From assembly GCF_017309585.1 (NCBI RefSeq), contig NZ_CP071322.1, forward strand, positions 1 through 64,000: a stretch of DNA of 64,000 bases. The letters are read 5' to 3'. The notes beneath the pieces were generated by a model. The model saw only the letters and a program-made list of their open reading frames with translations. It was not told the origin of the DNA and made no database searches. Within the stretch, counting starts at the first letter, position 1; each line of letters begins with the position of its first letter. The position numbers and the translations under genes are program-made. Positions 7,593-16,362 of the stretch are shown in pieces. Source of the stretch: Nitrogeniibacter aestuarii. Lineage in GTDB: Bacteria > Pseudomonadota > Gammaproteobacteria > Burkholderiales > Rhodocyclaceae.

Positions 7593-8154
7593 CTTTTGGT
7601 GAAATCATGTATGAACCAAAGTCGGCTTCCACTCGCGCGATCAGGGCGTCTATCGTGAACCCTGGTAGCTTTTTGTGCAGGTAGTAGAGTCGATGCCTCG
7701 TCTCTGCGTACTTGACGCATACCGCAGGCCAATGCTCGTGAAGAGCGATGCAGTGCACGTCGTCGTCGTCACGTATGCGCGACTTCAGTTCGCTGCGCTT
7801 GTTGGCGATTAGTCTCGCTCGCGCCCTAACGTCGGTTGTACTTTGATGAAAAAGTGTCGCAACGACATCCGCTTGTGTTCCATGCTGCAGGAAGTAGTCC
7901 ATCAAACTCACTCGCTGGACGGTATCGTCGAATGATTCAAGCGCAGCCGTAAGCGTTGCCGGGTCTATAGTCACAGCCAAAGGGATGTCGAATAGTCCGA
8001 TGTTGGCCACGTCACCCGCGGTTCGATGTCGTAGATTTTCGAGTAGCTCGGGGGAGAACCCGTCGTCAATGAGTTCGTCAATCTCCATCGACTCAATGCG
8101 ACTGACGATGTAGGTCAGGAGAAGTGACTTCAACATTGAGTCGCGGATTTGCAT
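7561..8154 (-). CDS. Unknown ICE maintenance protein (DUF2857-like by position)
   Basis: A 197-residue soluble protein, helical, with a conserved-looking N-terminus (MLKSLLLTYIVSRIESMEIDELIDDGFSPELLENLRHR). In PFGI-1-type elements a DUF2857 protein follows parB; the position and this N-terminal pattern fit, but I cannot confirm the family from sequence alone. Its 3' end overlaps the operator region of the next gene. It is probably co-transcribed with parB, 18 bp upstream. Confidence 0.65.
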   Translation of the reverse strand: MQIRDSMLKSLLLTYIVSRIESMEIDELIDDGFSPELLENLRHRTAGDVANIGLFDIPLAVTIDPATLTAALESFDDTVQRVSLMDYFLQHGTQADVVATLFHQSTTDVRARARLIANKRSELKSRIRDDDDVHCIALHEHWPAVCVKYAETRHRLYYLHKKLPGFTIDALIARVEADFGSYMISPKAFRNGTHVGS

Positions 8155-8172
8155 GGTTTAGTCCTCTTCCGC

Positions 8173-9285
8173 TCATTTCGATCTGAGAAAGAGCAGGACT
8201 TCATCGCTGGTGACGCTGCTGGCCTCGCACCATTGCTCGAATGATTCCAGCCAGGCAGGTGCGACAACCTGCCTTTTCTTCGATTGTCGAGGCTTCTTCG
8301 CTGAGTGTGGATCGCTTGCGGAGCCAAAAATTGGCGAAGTCAGGGGTTCGAAGCTAGATGGTTCAGCGATAGAAATACGAGGCATGATGCCTGCCGCTGC
8401 GGCACTCATGCGCTCAATTACGTAATCCGCTTTTAGGTGAGACGCGTCTGTGTCGGACTCCATTTCCTGATAGACCGCACGGAGTTGGGTATCGAGGTGA
8501 CCCGGAACCAAATTGTGCTCTTTGGCTTCGCGCTCAAGTTTTTGATGATGGCTGCGGATTCGTTGAGAATCGGTATGAGTGAGCCACTGTTTTAAGGGTG
8601 ATAGGTACCGCGCTGCGAAGAGGTATTCGACCAGGACGGACGTGCTCCTGGTCATGCCGAGGTTTCTCGTGTGCTGAGCGAGGTCGGCGATTTTCAGCAC
8701 ACGATCTTCTCTTTGCTCAAGCATGGCTTTGAGGTCAGCGACCCCCATCGCCTTATCGAAGAACGATGTATCTCCTCGAGCTTCGTTCTCAACAAGGTGT
8801 GCAGTAAAGGTGTCGATTTCGGATACCCAAGGCACGAAAACGCATCGAATCGTTCGGAAGCGCTCGTCTTTGGTCTCATCCCAGAGCTGTTGAACGATTC
8901 TGAGGCGAGTATTGCCTCCCCGCGAGAGCATGTAGGGATGTTCGGGTGTTCGACGAGTCACCGTTAGCGTGTCAGTGAATCCTCTTTGCCTGATTGACTC
9001 CTTGATCGCTTTGAATTCTGGATTGATCGTCGTCCGCGGATCCCTGTCATAGGGGATGACATCTGTGCATGCCAGGATGAGAAACCCCTCCTCGTCCTGG
9101 ATGGCCGTCAGACGAGACGTGGCCGCCGCTGGAGTTTGGACCGAGAGGCTTTCGCCGACGCGTTCAAGGCGGGTTTTGGGTTGGGGGTTCATGATGATCT
9201 CGCGCAGGCTGACGGAGGCAGGTAGCCTTCGACTAAGCTGTGAAACGTGGGATTTAGATGTCGAATTGACGTTGTCCTTCGCCAT
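8173..9285 (-). CDS. parB: Plasmid/ICE partition protein ParB (PFGI-1 type)
   Basis: A 370-residue ParB-like protein. Residues of about 75-150 form the ParB/Spo0J N-terminal nuclease-like fold, including IKESIRQRGFTDTLTVTRR, the box SRGGNTRLRIVQQLWDE (equivalent to the GERR box, here SRGGNTR) and HLVENEARGDTSF. A central helical region supplies the HTH (ADLAQHTRNLGMTRSTSVLVEYL). The Ser/Lys-rich linker and C-terminal region probably dimerise. It should load on a centromere site and stimulate ParA. ATG 9285 lies one base after the parA stop, so the pair is tightly coupled. Candidate parS sites are the composite palindromes, not proven. Confidence 0.88.
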   Translation of the reverse strand: MAKDNVNSTSKSHVSQLSRRLPASVSLREIIMNPQPKTRLERVGESLSVQTPAAATSRLTAIQDEEGFLILACTDVIPYDRDPRTTINPEFKAIKESIRQRGFTDTLTVTRRTPEHPYMLSRGGNTRLRIVQQLWDETKDERFRTIRCVFVPWVSEIDTFTAHLVENEARGDTSFFDKAMGVADLKAMLEQREDRVLKIADLAQHTRNLGMTRSTSVLVEYLFAARYLSPLKQWLTHTDSQRIRSHHQKLEREAKEHNLVPGHLDTQLRAVYQEMESDTDASHLKADYVIERMSAAAAGIMPRISIAEPSSFEPLTSPIFGSASDPHSAKKPRQSKKRQVVAPAWLESFEQWCEASSVTSDEVLLFLRSK

Positions 9286-9286
9286 G

Positions 9287-10171
9287 TCATGCTCCGGATT
9301 CTTCAGAAACTTTCTTGGTCCTGGAGACATCAGCAGTGCATCCGTGCAACTCAGGAATCAGCTCCCATACGAGTTGGTGCATGACTTCGGATGCTGCCGT
9401 GTCTCTCCAGTGGACGGGTTGGCGTGCTGTTGCGGCTGATCTATAAACGGTCGAGTGTGGAATTTCGGTTCGGAGCATCTCGAAGCCCGCACCAGCAACC
9501 AGATCTGGGGATGTGAGCCACTGGATGATGTCCATGCAGTCGTTCGTGCGATCTGCCTTGTTGATGATGGCCTTGAGAGGAGGTAGATCAATCCCGAAAG
9601 TGGATTTCGCCGGTTCCAGTCGGGTTAAAAGGTCGAGTGTGCGCGAAAGGTACTCGCGCGAGGACAGAACGTCAGGGCTGACTGGGCTGATCAGAATGTC
9701 TGCCGCCAAAACTGCCGCGTCTTGGAGATGACCAACGGCACCTTGAGTGTCGATCAAAACGACTTCATAGTGTTCTTGGATCTGGCGTGCGCGCAGTGCC
9801 ATTCGAAGTCTTACGCCACGATCAATTCTTGGGCTCAACCAGTCCTGTAGCTCACCGCCGGGTGTATCAGAGATGACGATATCTACTTGGCCATTCGGGT
9901 TGAGATCGCGCCACCAAACACCTGGGAGAGACTTCAAGGGGAGTTTGATAGAGCTGACTGAGCCCGGTTCTAGCACACCAGATTTGACTACACGGGTCAG
10001 GCCATCATCCGCTTGAAACTCGATGGGAAAGTACCGTGAAAGACTTGGCTGAACGTCAGCGTCAACCAGTAGGACGCGTAAGCCCATGTCAGCGAGAAGA
10101 CAACCCAAATTGGCGCACAAGGTAGTCTTACCAACACCGCCTTTGGTGCTGATTACTGAAATGACGATCAT
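9287..10171 (-). CDS. parA: ParA-family partition ATPase
   Basis: A 294-residue P-loop ATPase starting with ISVISTKGGVGKTTLCANLG, the deviant Walker A motif with the signature lysine. VVLIDTQGAVG (about residue 150) is the Walker A' / B region with an aspartate. It lacks the N-terminal HTH of large ParAs, as expected for the soj-like class in ICE-type modules. It positions plasmid copies on the nucleoid together with ParB. The ATG at 10171 follows GGGGAGG. It is the first gene of the operon running to 4627. Confidence 0.93.
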   Translation of the reverse strand: MIVISVISTKGGVGKTTLCANLGCLLADMGLRVLLVDADVQPSLSRYFPIEFQADDGLTRVVKSGVLEPGSVSSIKLPLKSLPGVWWRDLNPNGQVDIVISDTPGGELQDWLSPRIDRGVRLRMALRARQIQEHYEVVLIDTQGAVGHLQDAAVLAADILISPVSPDVLSSREYLSRTLDLLTRLEPAKSTFGIDLPPLKAIINKADRTNDCMDIIQWLTSPDLVAGAGFEMLRTEIPHSTVYRSAATARQPVHWRDTAASEVMHQLVWELIPELHGCTADVSRTKKVSEESGA

Positions 10172-10353
10172 GAGAAAGCCTCCCCGTGCTGGGGGGGCGA
10201 GACGTTGTGATTTGCCATCAGGTCGACCCACTCAGAGGACGTGAAACGCCCTGGACACACCAAAAATCAGCGACAAGAAAGTGCGCTGACAAACTCCGAC
10301 TAAGTTCCAGTCTGGGCGGCAAATATGACCTTGTCAACACTTTCGCAAATCCT

Positions 10354-12390
10354 TTAGGGGTTTTTAGGTCCATTCTTGGTATATGACAAATGCAAATTGG
10401 GATTCATTGAAGGCACTGGATTTACCCATACTTCCGGGCTTTTGAGCACAACGGCGGCTAGTTTTCCGACCCGGACATTACCCCTCCCAAGAACGTCGAA
10501 GCTAAGAATGTTATTGTGTCCAGCGGTAACGACATGCCAACCCGATTTGACTACCGCGCGCTGTGTAAGAGTGCCTGGAAGCACCTTGCCCTCCTTCGCT
10601 TCACTGGACTGTTCTTCGCTAGCCTCAAACTCCCGGAAGATTTTTGGTGACACCAAAGCCATGCCGACTTCGGTGAAGTGGATCATGGCGCCTGGTTCGT
10701 TGTAGGGAAGATCCCCGGATGAGATGCCGTTTTGCACCCAGTTCATGAACTTGATGGCGAGGGGACTTGGTTGGCCCTCCGATTCGCCAACGTGAGGCTG
10801 AACGGCAGTTGCTCCAGAGCGGATGGAAGACTTCTGTACTTCGAAGGATGCCGAATCCTCCTCATCGAGAAATGTGCCAGAGTCATGAGTGATTGGCTCA
10901 GGCTGAGGCGGTTCCTCCGCTGCAGGTTCGTACTCGGTTGCTGAAGCATTCGGCTTGTCGGGGACATTCGCGGCGTCGTTCCCTGCTGACTTCGGGCGCT
11001 GGGGAATCGGCTTTGGTTCGCGCACCATTCCTTTGCGTTTTGGATCATGCGATTTCGACTTGGGTTTTGGCTCATCCACCCCTTCTTCAGCCTGGTTGGG
11101 CGTGATGGATGTGCTTTCGACCGACGCTGATTTGGCTTGTGGCTCAACTGTTCCAATGAAGGTCTTTGGATATTGACTGGAACTGTCCCAAAGCTTCTCC
11201 AGTGGGAAGCGAAGCATGGCAAAGTCATGGGTGTACTCGCTGCAACTGACCCGCATGTGCCAAATTGCTTGCTCTGTGTCTGGATTCGGGGTCAGAAGCA
11301 AATAGTCTTGCCAAGTGTCCATTAGCCTGTCGTTCCGACTTGGAACCCCTTCGCTGTCATCGGTTGTCGCAAGAACTCTGGCTCGAACCTCGTCGGACAC
11401 GCGCTTGGCCACGAAGAACACTGCGCCATCGAATACCCAACCAGCAGCTCCATCTCGATTCAGTGGTAGTGAGCCATCCGCAATCAAAGACTTGAGTGCG
11501 CTTTGCAGACGCTCGACCAATGGAGTGGTGTTAGCTGTTGGAAACCTTGCGCGACTGCCACTTTGCAGATTTCTCGCTGCCGACCTCTGATCTGCTTGGC
11601 GCACGATGAGCGCGAGCGATGTGGATTTGGCGCATTCGAGACCGGAAAGATAGTCAGTGAGCTGCTGTAGGACGGTGGGCTTTCTGGCAAGAAAGCTTAA
11701 AGTCGAAGCTGGAACGATCTTGTGCAGTAGGGTGACTGGAAGCTTGCGATGGGCGTCGTAGTCTCGCTCAGATTTTGCGGCGAACGTGACTCTGTAGCTC
11801 GTTGCCCCAACGTCTAACAAACTTCCGGCAATTGGGTGCCATTCATGTTCTTCCGAATCCCTTGCCAGGCGGTACGAGATTCGAAGGTCGGCAACAATTT
11901 TCCCTAAGTCGTGTAGAAGGCCTCCGAGAATGACGGCGTAGGTCCAATGGTCGCGTTCCGAATCAATCTGCTCTGCTCCAGCGCCCGGCGGTAGCAGGTG
12001 ACCTTTCCTGATCATGGCTGCAGCAGCTGTTGTCTCCAGGGTATGAGCGACAAGGCCTCCTGCGTGGGCGTGGTGATGGCCCTCAGAGGCCGGCGCGAGT
12101 TGAACGAACTCTATGTAGGCAGTGATCGCAGGCAGAATGTCGCGCTGAAAAACAGTCGGCGATAGTCCACTGTCTCTGGCCAACATTTTGATCGTCGCGT
12201 CCAAGTGACACGCAGTGACCAGTTGCGACGCAGTTCCGACGCGTAGCCACCCGCCTCCAAGGTTGGTAAGAGAAGTCTCGGCTGAAGGCAGTGGACTGGA
12301 GGTTGTTGGTGTTGCATCGGGTCGCGAGCGCTTGTGCCAAAGGTACAAGCAGCTTGCTGCGACAAAACACAAAATGGATAGGTAAATCAC
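10354..12390 (-). CDS. traI: MOBH-family conjugative relaxase TraI
   Basis: A 678-residue relaxase of the MOBH (TraI_2) class used by SXT/PFGI-1 elements. Residues 1-18 form a membrane anchor. HHHAHAGGLVAHT at about 105-117 and GGLLHDLGK at about 156-164 are the conserved histidine and HD metal-binding motifs that replace the three-histidine motif of other relaxases. A low-complexity, Pro/Lys-rich linker (about 430-560) leads to a C-terminal domain (IKFMNWVQNG..., TraI_2_C like). It nicks the transfer origin and leads the strand to TraD. It is monocistronic, separated by about 180 bp from parA. Confidence 0.92.
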   Translation of the reverse strand: MIYLSILCFVAASCLYLWHKRSRPDATPTTSSPLPSAETSLTNLGGGWLRVGTASQLVTACHLDATIKMLARDSGLSPTVFQRDILPAITAYIEFVQLAPASEGHHHAHAGGLVAHTLETTAAAAMIRKGHLLPPGAGAEQIDSERDHWTYAVILGGLLHDLGKIVADLRISYRLARDSEEHEWHPIAGSLLDVGATSYRVTFAAKSERDYDAHRKLPVTLLHKIVPASTLSFLARKPTVLQQLTDYLSGLECAKSTSLALIVRQADQRSAARNLQSGSRARFPTANTTPLVERLQSALKSLIADGSLPLNRDGAAGWVFDGAVFFVAKRVSDEVRARVLATTDDSEGVPSRNDRLMDTWQDYLLLTPNPDTEQAIWHMRVSCSEYTHDFAMLRFPLEKLWDSSSQYPKTFIGTVEPQAKSASVESTSITPNQAEEGVDEPKPKSKSHDPKRKGMVREPKPIPQRPKSAGNDAANVPDKPNASATEYEPAAEEPPQPEPITHDSGTFLDEEDSASFEVQKSSIRSGATAVQPHVGESEGQPSPLAIKFMNWVQNGISSGDLPYNEPGAMIHFTEVGMALVSPKIFREFEASEEQSSEAKEGKVLPGTLTQRAVVKSGWHVVTAGHNNILSFDVLGRGNVRVGKLAAVVLKSPEVWVNPVPSMNPNLHLSYTKNGPKNP

Positions 12391-12515
12391 CGTGTTCGAG
12401 CCTGAAATATACGCTTGGCATTTTTAGACGCTGGGCGGTAGTTGGCGCAAGGTTTTTGTCCACAAACTTTCTTGCGGATGTTCGACAGCCGGTTTGCCGC
12501 ACTGGAGACACGAGT

Positions 12516-12848
12516 TTGAAGCTCAAGAATTTGATGGTCGTGATTGCGGGGGCGATTTTGATCGCAGTACCGCTGTCGCGCTTCATGGGGCAACAACTGG
12601 CGCAGGTGCACATTGCAAAACTTCGCCTTGTTTGGGGGGCGCTGGAAGAGCTAAACCCCAAAGATCGAGCTTTGATCGCTGGCCTTGCGGTTACTTGTCA
12701 GCTTGAGAGGAATGAGGTTGTAACCGCTGCAGACACATTGAGTTGTCTGCGAACTGACCTCGATGAGGAGAAGCCAATGCTGCCGAAATCGATGGGCCGT
12801 GAGGATGCACGGCGTCGCCTTGAGAAGCTGATTCGGGATCGGGTTTGA
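12516..12848 (+). CDS. Small membrane-anchored protein, unknown
   Basis: A protein of 110 residues. One N-terminal transmembrane segment (LMVVIAGAILIAVPLSRF) is followed by a soluble domain. The likely start is TTG at 12516 with GGAG nine bases upstream; ATG at 12534 is an alternative. It lies divergent from the relaxase gene and converges with the 202-aa gene (6 bp gap). No family recognised; a transfer accessory role is suggested by location only. Confidence 0.5.
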   Translation: MKLKNLMVVIAGAILIAVPLSRFMGQQLAQVHIAKLRLVWGALEELNPKDRALIAGLAVTCQLERNEVVTAADTLSCLRTDLDEEKPMLPKSMGREDARRRLEKLIRDRV

Positions 12849-12854
12849 CTACGC

Positions 12855-13463
12855 CTACTCTGACTTCTCGACGTTTGCTCGCGTGAGTCTGGCAACAAGC
12901 CAAGCGCGCAACTCATCCATGGATGGGGTGGGATTCTCGAAGGCTGCAACATTCACGCGAGCAGCTCCTTCTACGACCAGGCGCCCTCTGCGTGTCGAAC
13001 CACTAGCAAACAGAGAAAAGTCGGTTTCAAGCGGATTCCAGATATTCGATCTGGCCTCGTCGCCGTAGCGAAAAGCTCGATAGCGTGTGTGCGGGAGGCT
13101 TGCGAGGCGATTTGCGAGGTCAGTTGGGGCGATCGGCTGTCCTCCGAGAGCCAAGTCACGCAATAGCTGTGAGCCAGTTACGCGGGGATCTTTCAGCGAG
13201 CCCAGATAGACCTCTATGCCATCCCACTTCAGCCACCACTCTTCGAGCGCATCATGCCAATGGCTCAGTCCCAGTTGCTCTAACGTGCCTGGCACGATCT
13301 CCGACATCTTGACGCGAATGGCCCAGTGCACCCGATCGTAGCTCGGTGGTGCAACGTCGCTGTCTCCAGCTTTGACGTTTAGAGTGTTGTTGGGACCAAT
13401 CACTTTGTCTCTGTCCTCTAACGGTCGAAGAACTATCCGTGTTTGAGTGTTCGGGGAATTCAT
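12855..13463 (-). CDS. Unknown protein with own TTCC-N-GGAA operator
   Basis: A soluble protein of 202 residues (216 if the upstream ATG at 13505 is used; the ATG at 13463 has AGGA at a fitting distance). No signal peptide, membrane segment or known motif recognised. Upstream, at 13541-13558, is the same type of inverted repeat as in front of the HTH regulator at 7140-7535, and a second palindrome TGGCTTATGTCATAAGCCA at 13563-13581. It is probably expressed alone under regulator control. Confidence 0.6.
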   Translation of the reverse strand: MNSPNTQTRIVLRPLEDRDKVIGPNNTLNVKAGDSDVAPPSYDRVHWAIRVKMSEIVPGTLEQLGLSHWHDALEEWWLKWDGIEVYLGSLKDPRVTGSQLLRDLALGGQPIAPTDLANRLASLPHTRYRAFRYGDEARSNIWNPLETDFSLFASGSTRRGRLVVEGAARVNVAAFENPTPSMDELRAWLVARLTRANVEKSE

Positions 13464-13505
13464 GCCGCAAGTGTCCTGAAGCGCTACGGCCAGTAATGAC
13501 GGCAT

Positions 13506-14065
13506 CCTAAACTCAAACTTTAACCTAAAGTTGCTAAGTCAGTTCCAAATTGGAATGCTTTGTGGCTTATGTCATAAGCCATACAAGAACTGGGTCAAGC
13601 CCTGACACTGTCTCTGTAACAGTAGCGTCCCTACCCTCTTTTGCCGTATCGCATTTCTCGGCTCGATCCTTTTTGTGTCCGAGCTGACTTGAGACAGGCG
13701 CAGCTACTTTACCCCTATTGCGGCACGTGGGGGGGTGTCCTTTCTGGCATTTCCCGTGGGCCAGTAGGTCCCTTTCCCCTTCCCTGTAAACCCTTCGGTA
13801 ATCACAGATTTTTGGTGATTGCCGCCCTTTCAAGTAGGGCCTGTAAGCCTGTAGCGCCTTCCCAAAGGCGCTCGCCATTTGCCCTTAATGGCATTTGCAT
13901 TTTTTCGACTCTCCGTCAATAGCTGAGTCGACATTTCCTCCTATACCTGATTGGCATTCCGGCGTAGGCCATCCGGCGAGATAGTTGCGTCGTGACTGGC
14001 CGGCGTCTGACGCTGACCGTGCCACCCTCATCGGTGGCGCACCCAAATAAATGGAGATTCGATCG
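13506..14065. other. Intergenic control region in front of the transfer operon (560 bp, no gene)
   Basis: No supported gene. It separates the minus-strand 202-aa gene from the plus-strand transfer operon. It holds a TTCC-N-GGAA site (13541-13558), the palindrome TGGCTTATGTCATAAGCCA (13563-13581), several C- and T-rich tracts, and a hairpin GTGCCACC/GGTGGCGCAC just before the first tra gene. Promoters for both sides and possibly the transfer origin should lie here or beside the relaxase gene, but I found no definite oriT or -35/-10 pair. Confidence 0.6.
13541..13581. promoter_or_regulatory. Two adjacent operators upstream of the 202-aa gene
   Basis: CAGTTCCAAATTGGAATG at 13541-13558 resembles the operators at 7540-7592. 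Five bases further is a perfect 8-bp-arm inverted repeat, TGGCTTATGTCATAAGCCA (13563-13581), of different sequence. Two different repressors may act here. Confidence 0.6.
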
Positions 14066-14563
14066 ATGAAACTCGCTCTCCCCCTGTTGATCGCAATGGG
14101 GGTTCCTTGCGTCGCAAATGCCGCGGATCTTGTGCCGGGCGAAATTCGCCTGGCTCGATACACATCAGCGCAAGTGGCTGACCCGCAACCGCTGGATCCT
14201 CCCTTGTTGACTCTGGTTCAGGTTCAAGTTCCCCGAGACATCATCACGGTCGGTGGGGCAATTGACTACTTGCTTCTTCGCACCGGTTACCACCTTGGGG
14301 ATCTGGCTCCTGCTGTTGCTGACCTCCTTCGATTGCCTCTTCCAGAGAATCATCGTTCGCTCGGACCTGCGAGGGTGAGCGACTTGCTGTCTGGCTTGGT
14401 TGGTGATCCGTACGAAGTTTCTGCGGACGACATCACCAGAACGGTGGCTATTTCTCTGAAGCCTACCCCCGCGCCTGAAGTTCCCTACCGACAGATCCCG
14501 CTGAGTGAAGTGCAGCCGTCTGAGGACGATGCGCCCGGTGCCAATGGAGCTAACGATGGCTGA
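14066..14563 (+). CDS. pilL: PilL N-terminal-like conjugative protein (TIGR03748 type)
   Basis: A 165-residue protein with a signal peptide (MKLALPLLIAMGVPCVANAAD). The mature part carries the PilL pattern: EIRLARYTSAQVADPQPLDPPLLTLVQVQVP, then VGGAIDYLLLRTGYHL and LPENHRSLGPARVSDLLSGL. The family belongs to the periplasmic/outer-membrane part of the ICE transfer apparatus. It opens the large transfer operon. The start at 14066 is chosen for its GGAG spacing; a second ATG at 14051 overlaps that ribosome site. Confidence 0.85.
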   Translation: MKLALPLLIAMGVPCVANAADLVPGEIRLARYTSAQVADPQPLDPPLLTLVQVQVPRDIITVGGAIDYLLLRTGYHLGDLAPAVADLLRLPLPENHRSLGPARVSDLLSGLVGDPYEVSADDITRTVAISLKPTPAPEVPYRQIPLSEVQPSEDDAPGANGANDG

Positions 14564-15197
14564 ATCGAAAGGGCGTCGAAGCATTGTTGTTCCAGCTGTG
14601 ATCGCAGTTCTTGTTACGGTCGGACTCGTCAGTGCGTTTGTTGTTGGACGTCCGTATCTCAAGGCTAAGTTCGGCGATGGAGTAGGCGAGGCTCACGAAG
14701 CGCCGGTCATTGCCCCGACGGATCCCCAAGTCTTCACAGAGTTTGGGCAAGTGAAGAAGCGACTGACTGAACTGGAAGATTCTGTGGGTCAGCTCTCGCC
14801 AAGACTCGATCAGTTGAGCGGTGATGTCGCAGCGCTGAATGACTCCATCAGAACCCTGCAATCCGGTATGGAAACCCTCATTAAGCGCATTCCAGAAAAG
14901 ACCGCAGCTTCAACCGCTGCCGCACCCTCTCAAGGTGCGCCGCGCAGGGTAGTGCGGAAAGTTGTGCGTAAGAAGCCTGTGGCCGCATCGAAGACCACAA
15001 ATCTACCTGTTCTGGTTGCAGTCGACACTTGGGGTTCTACCTCAAGCGCAACAATTCGTCAGTCAGACGGCACACTGAAATTCGTCACCGTTGGCGATAC
15101 CGTTGGCGTAGCGCGAGTCAAGAGTGTTGATCCTCGCGGTCAGCGCGTGCAGGTCAGCCTTCCCAATGGGTCCGAAGCGACTTTGAAGGTGCGGTAG
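14556..15197 (+). CDS. Inner-membrane coiled-coil transfer protein
   Basis: A 213-residue protein with an N-terminal membrane anchor (SIVVPAVIAVLVTVGLVSAFVVG), a coiled coil of about 45 residues (VKKRLTELEDSVGQLSPRLDQL...), a basic Ala/Lys/Arg linker, and a small beta-rich C-terminal domain (VLVAVDTWGSTSSATIRQSDGTLKFVTVGDTV) of the kind seen in PilP/TraP-like periplasmic linkers. The start overlaps the pilL stop by eight bases. Probably spans the periplasm between inner-membrane and outer-membrane parts of the channel (inference). Confidence 0.7.
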   Translation: MAESKGRRSIVVPAVIAVLVTVGLVSAFVVGRPYLKAKFGDGVGEAHEAPVIAPTDPQVFTEFGQVKKRLTELEDSVGQLSPRLDQLSGDVAALNDSIRTLQSGMETLIKRIPEKTAASTAAAPSQGAPRRVVRKVVRKKPVAASKTTNLPVLVAVDTWGSTSSATIRQSDGTLKFVTVGDTVGVARVKSVDPRGQRVQVSLPNGSEATLKVR

Positions 15198-15199
15198 TC

Positions 15200-15682
15200 A
15201 TGTCCCCCCGTACGCTCCTGGTCTTGTTCATCGCGTTCTACTCGTTCTCAGCCCAAGGGGCTGAAACTGTCGCGACCCAGAGTCGCCCCACAGCGCTGGG
15301 GGATGCGGGCGTTGACCAAAGCACCTCGGTCGCATCCATCGAGCAAAGGCGCGATCTATTGCAGGCCCGTTTGTGGGGGCTGGAAGTTAGCGAGATAAAA
15401 CGCGCCCGTGATCTGATGACAGGGCCACGTGGTGCGTTCTCCGTCGCAAATATCAGCCCCCTGGAAATTCTGGGAATCCACGCCAGGAACGAACAAGAGC
15501 GCCGCCGATACGCTGAACTGATGGCTCGCGTCATGGTGGAAGACACACAGAGGATTCTCGCCTTCCAGCAGGAGTACGACGCGGCAGTAAGGCGACTCTA
15601 CCCTGGCATTAAGACGGTCGATTTCGGTCCTGGCGGTGCACCGAAGAACCTGCCGTCCTCATTTTTTGGGGGCGTGAAATGA
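15200..15682 (+). CDS. ICE transfer protein, PFL_4693 family (TIGR03759)
   Basis: A 160-residue exported protein (signal MSPRTLLVLFIAFYSFSAQGAE). It has the family pattern around LWGLEVSEIKRARDLMTGPRGAFSVANISPLEILGIHARNEQERRRYAEL. The function is unknown, but the family occurs only in this class of transfer system. It begins two bases after the previous stop and overlaps the next gene by four (ATGA). Confidence 0.88.
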   Translation: MSPRTLLVLFIAFYSFSAQGAETVATQSRPTALGDAGVDQSTSVASIEQRRDLLQARLWGLEVSEIKRARDLMTGPRGAFSVANISPLEILGIHARNEQERRRYAELMARVMVEDTQRILAFQQEYDAAVRRLYPGIKTVDFGPGGAPKNLPSSFFGGVK

Positions 15683-16236
15683 CCACGCGGCGAGACTTCT
15701 TGCTCGTTTGCGCTGCCGGCGCTTCAGTCGCGCTTGCTCCAAAAGCATTTGCGCGAGCGATACAAGCTAAGTACCCGCCCGTACCGCAAGCCTATCAGCT
15801 GATCGCAGCTCAGTTTTCAGTGCCGTCTCGGTTGCTGTTCGCAATCGCGCTTCAGGAGAGCGTGAAGTCCACCGACGGACTGCTGTTGCCGTACCCGTGG
15901 ACTCTCAATGTTGAACAGAAGCCTGAGCGCTTCCCGACATACCGTCAGGCTGTCAAGCGACTCGAATATTTGGTTGGCTCTGGTGTTCAGAACATCGACT
16001 GCGGAGCTGTCCAAGTCAATTGGCGTTGGCACAAACAGAGGCTAGGTACGCCAGTACAGGCACTTCATCCGTATCACAACATTCGCGCAGGTGCTGACTA
16101 TTTGCGCGAGTGCTTTCAGACCACGGGCGACTGGTTCAAAGGAACTGGGCGCTACCACTCTCCAGCCGATCCAAATCGCGCTGAAAAATATGCGCAGCAA
16201 GTGTTCTCACGCATGTCGGGGATTCGTCGTGCGTAG
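15679..16236 (+). CDS. Lytic transglycosylase with a twin-arginine-like signal
   Basis: A 185-residue protein. The N-terminus MTTRRDFLLVCAAGASVALA is a twin-arginine-type export signal. The mature part is a lysozyme-like SLT fold: catalytic glutamate in FAIALQES (about residue 59), the GAVQVNWRWHKQR segment and YHNIRAGADYLRECFQ. It cuts peptidoglycan so the transfer channel can cross the wall. Starts inside the end of the previous gene (ATGA overlap). Confidence 0.88.
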   Translation: MTTRRDFLLVCAAGASVALAPKAFARAIQAKYPPVPQAYQLIAAQFSVPSRLLFAIALQESVKSTDGLLLPYPWTLNVEQKPERFPTYRQAVKRLEYLVGSGVQNIDCGAVQVNWRWHKQRLGTPVQALHPYHNIRAGADYLRECFQTTGDWFKGTGRYHSPADPNRAEKYAQQVFSRMSGIRRA

Positions 16237-16362
16237 GGATTCAATAGTCCTCCCTCGACTTACTCACCTCCGCCGTCCCACTGCAAAGGTGGTTTGCGGG
16301 TGGCGTACCAGATCCGTCCCCCGCGATAGGTACGCGGCCCGCCCTCTTTCTTGGAGGAACCG

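Noticed and set aside
10376..11590. Several plus-strand frames opposite the relaxase gene.
   Set aside because: All are shadows of traI; compositions are Ser/Arg/Leu-rich without ribosome sites.
13993..14007. GTGACTGGCCGGCGT shared with 5031-5045.
   Set aside because: Only two copies and no shared context; one lies in a gap of the ssb operon and the other before pilL. It may be chance.
13506..14065. Transfer origin (oriT) in the gap before the transfer operon.
   Set aside because: There are inverted repeats but no recognised nic-site sequence of MOBH systems that I can name with confidence; position alone does not settle it.
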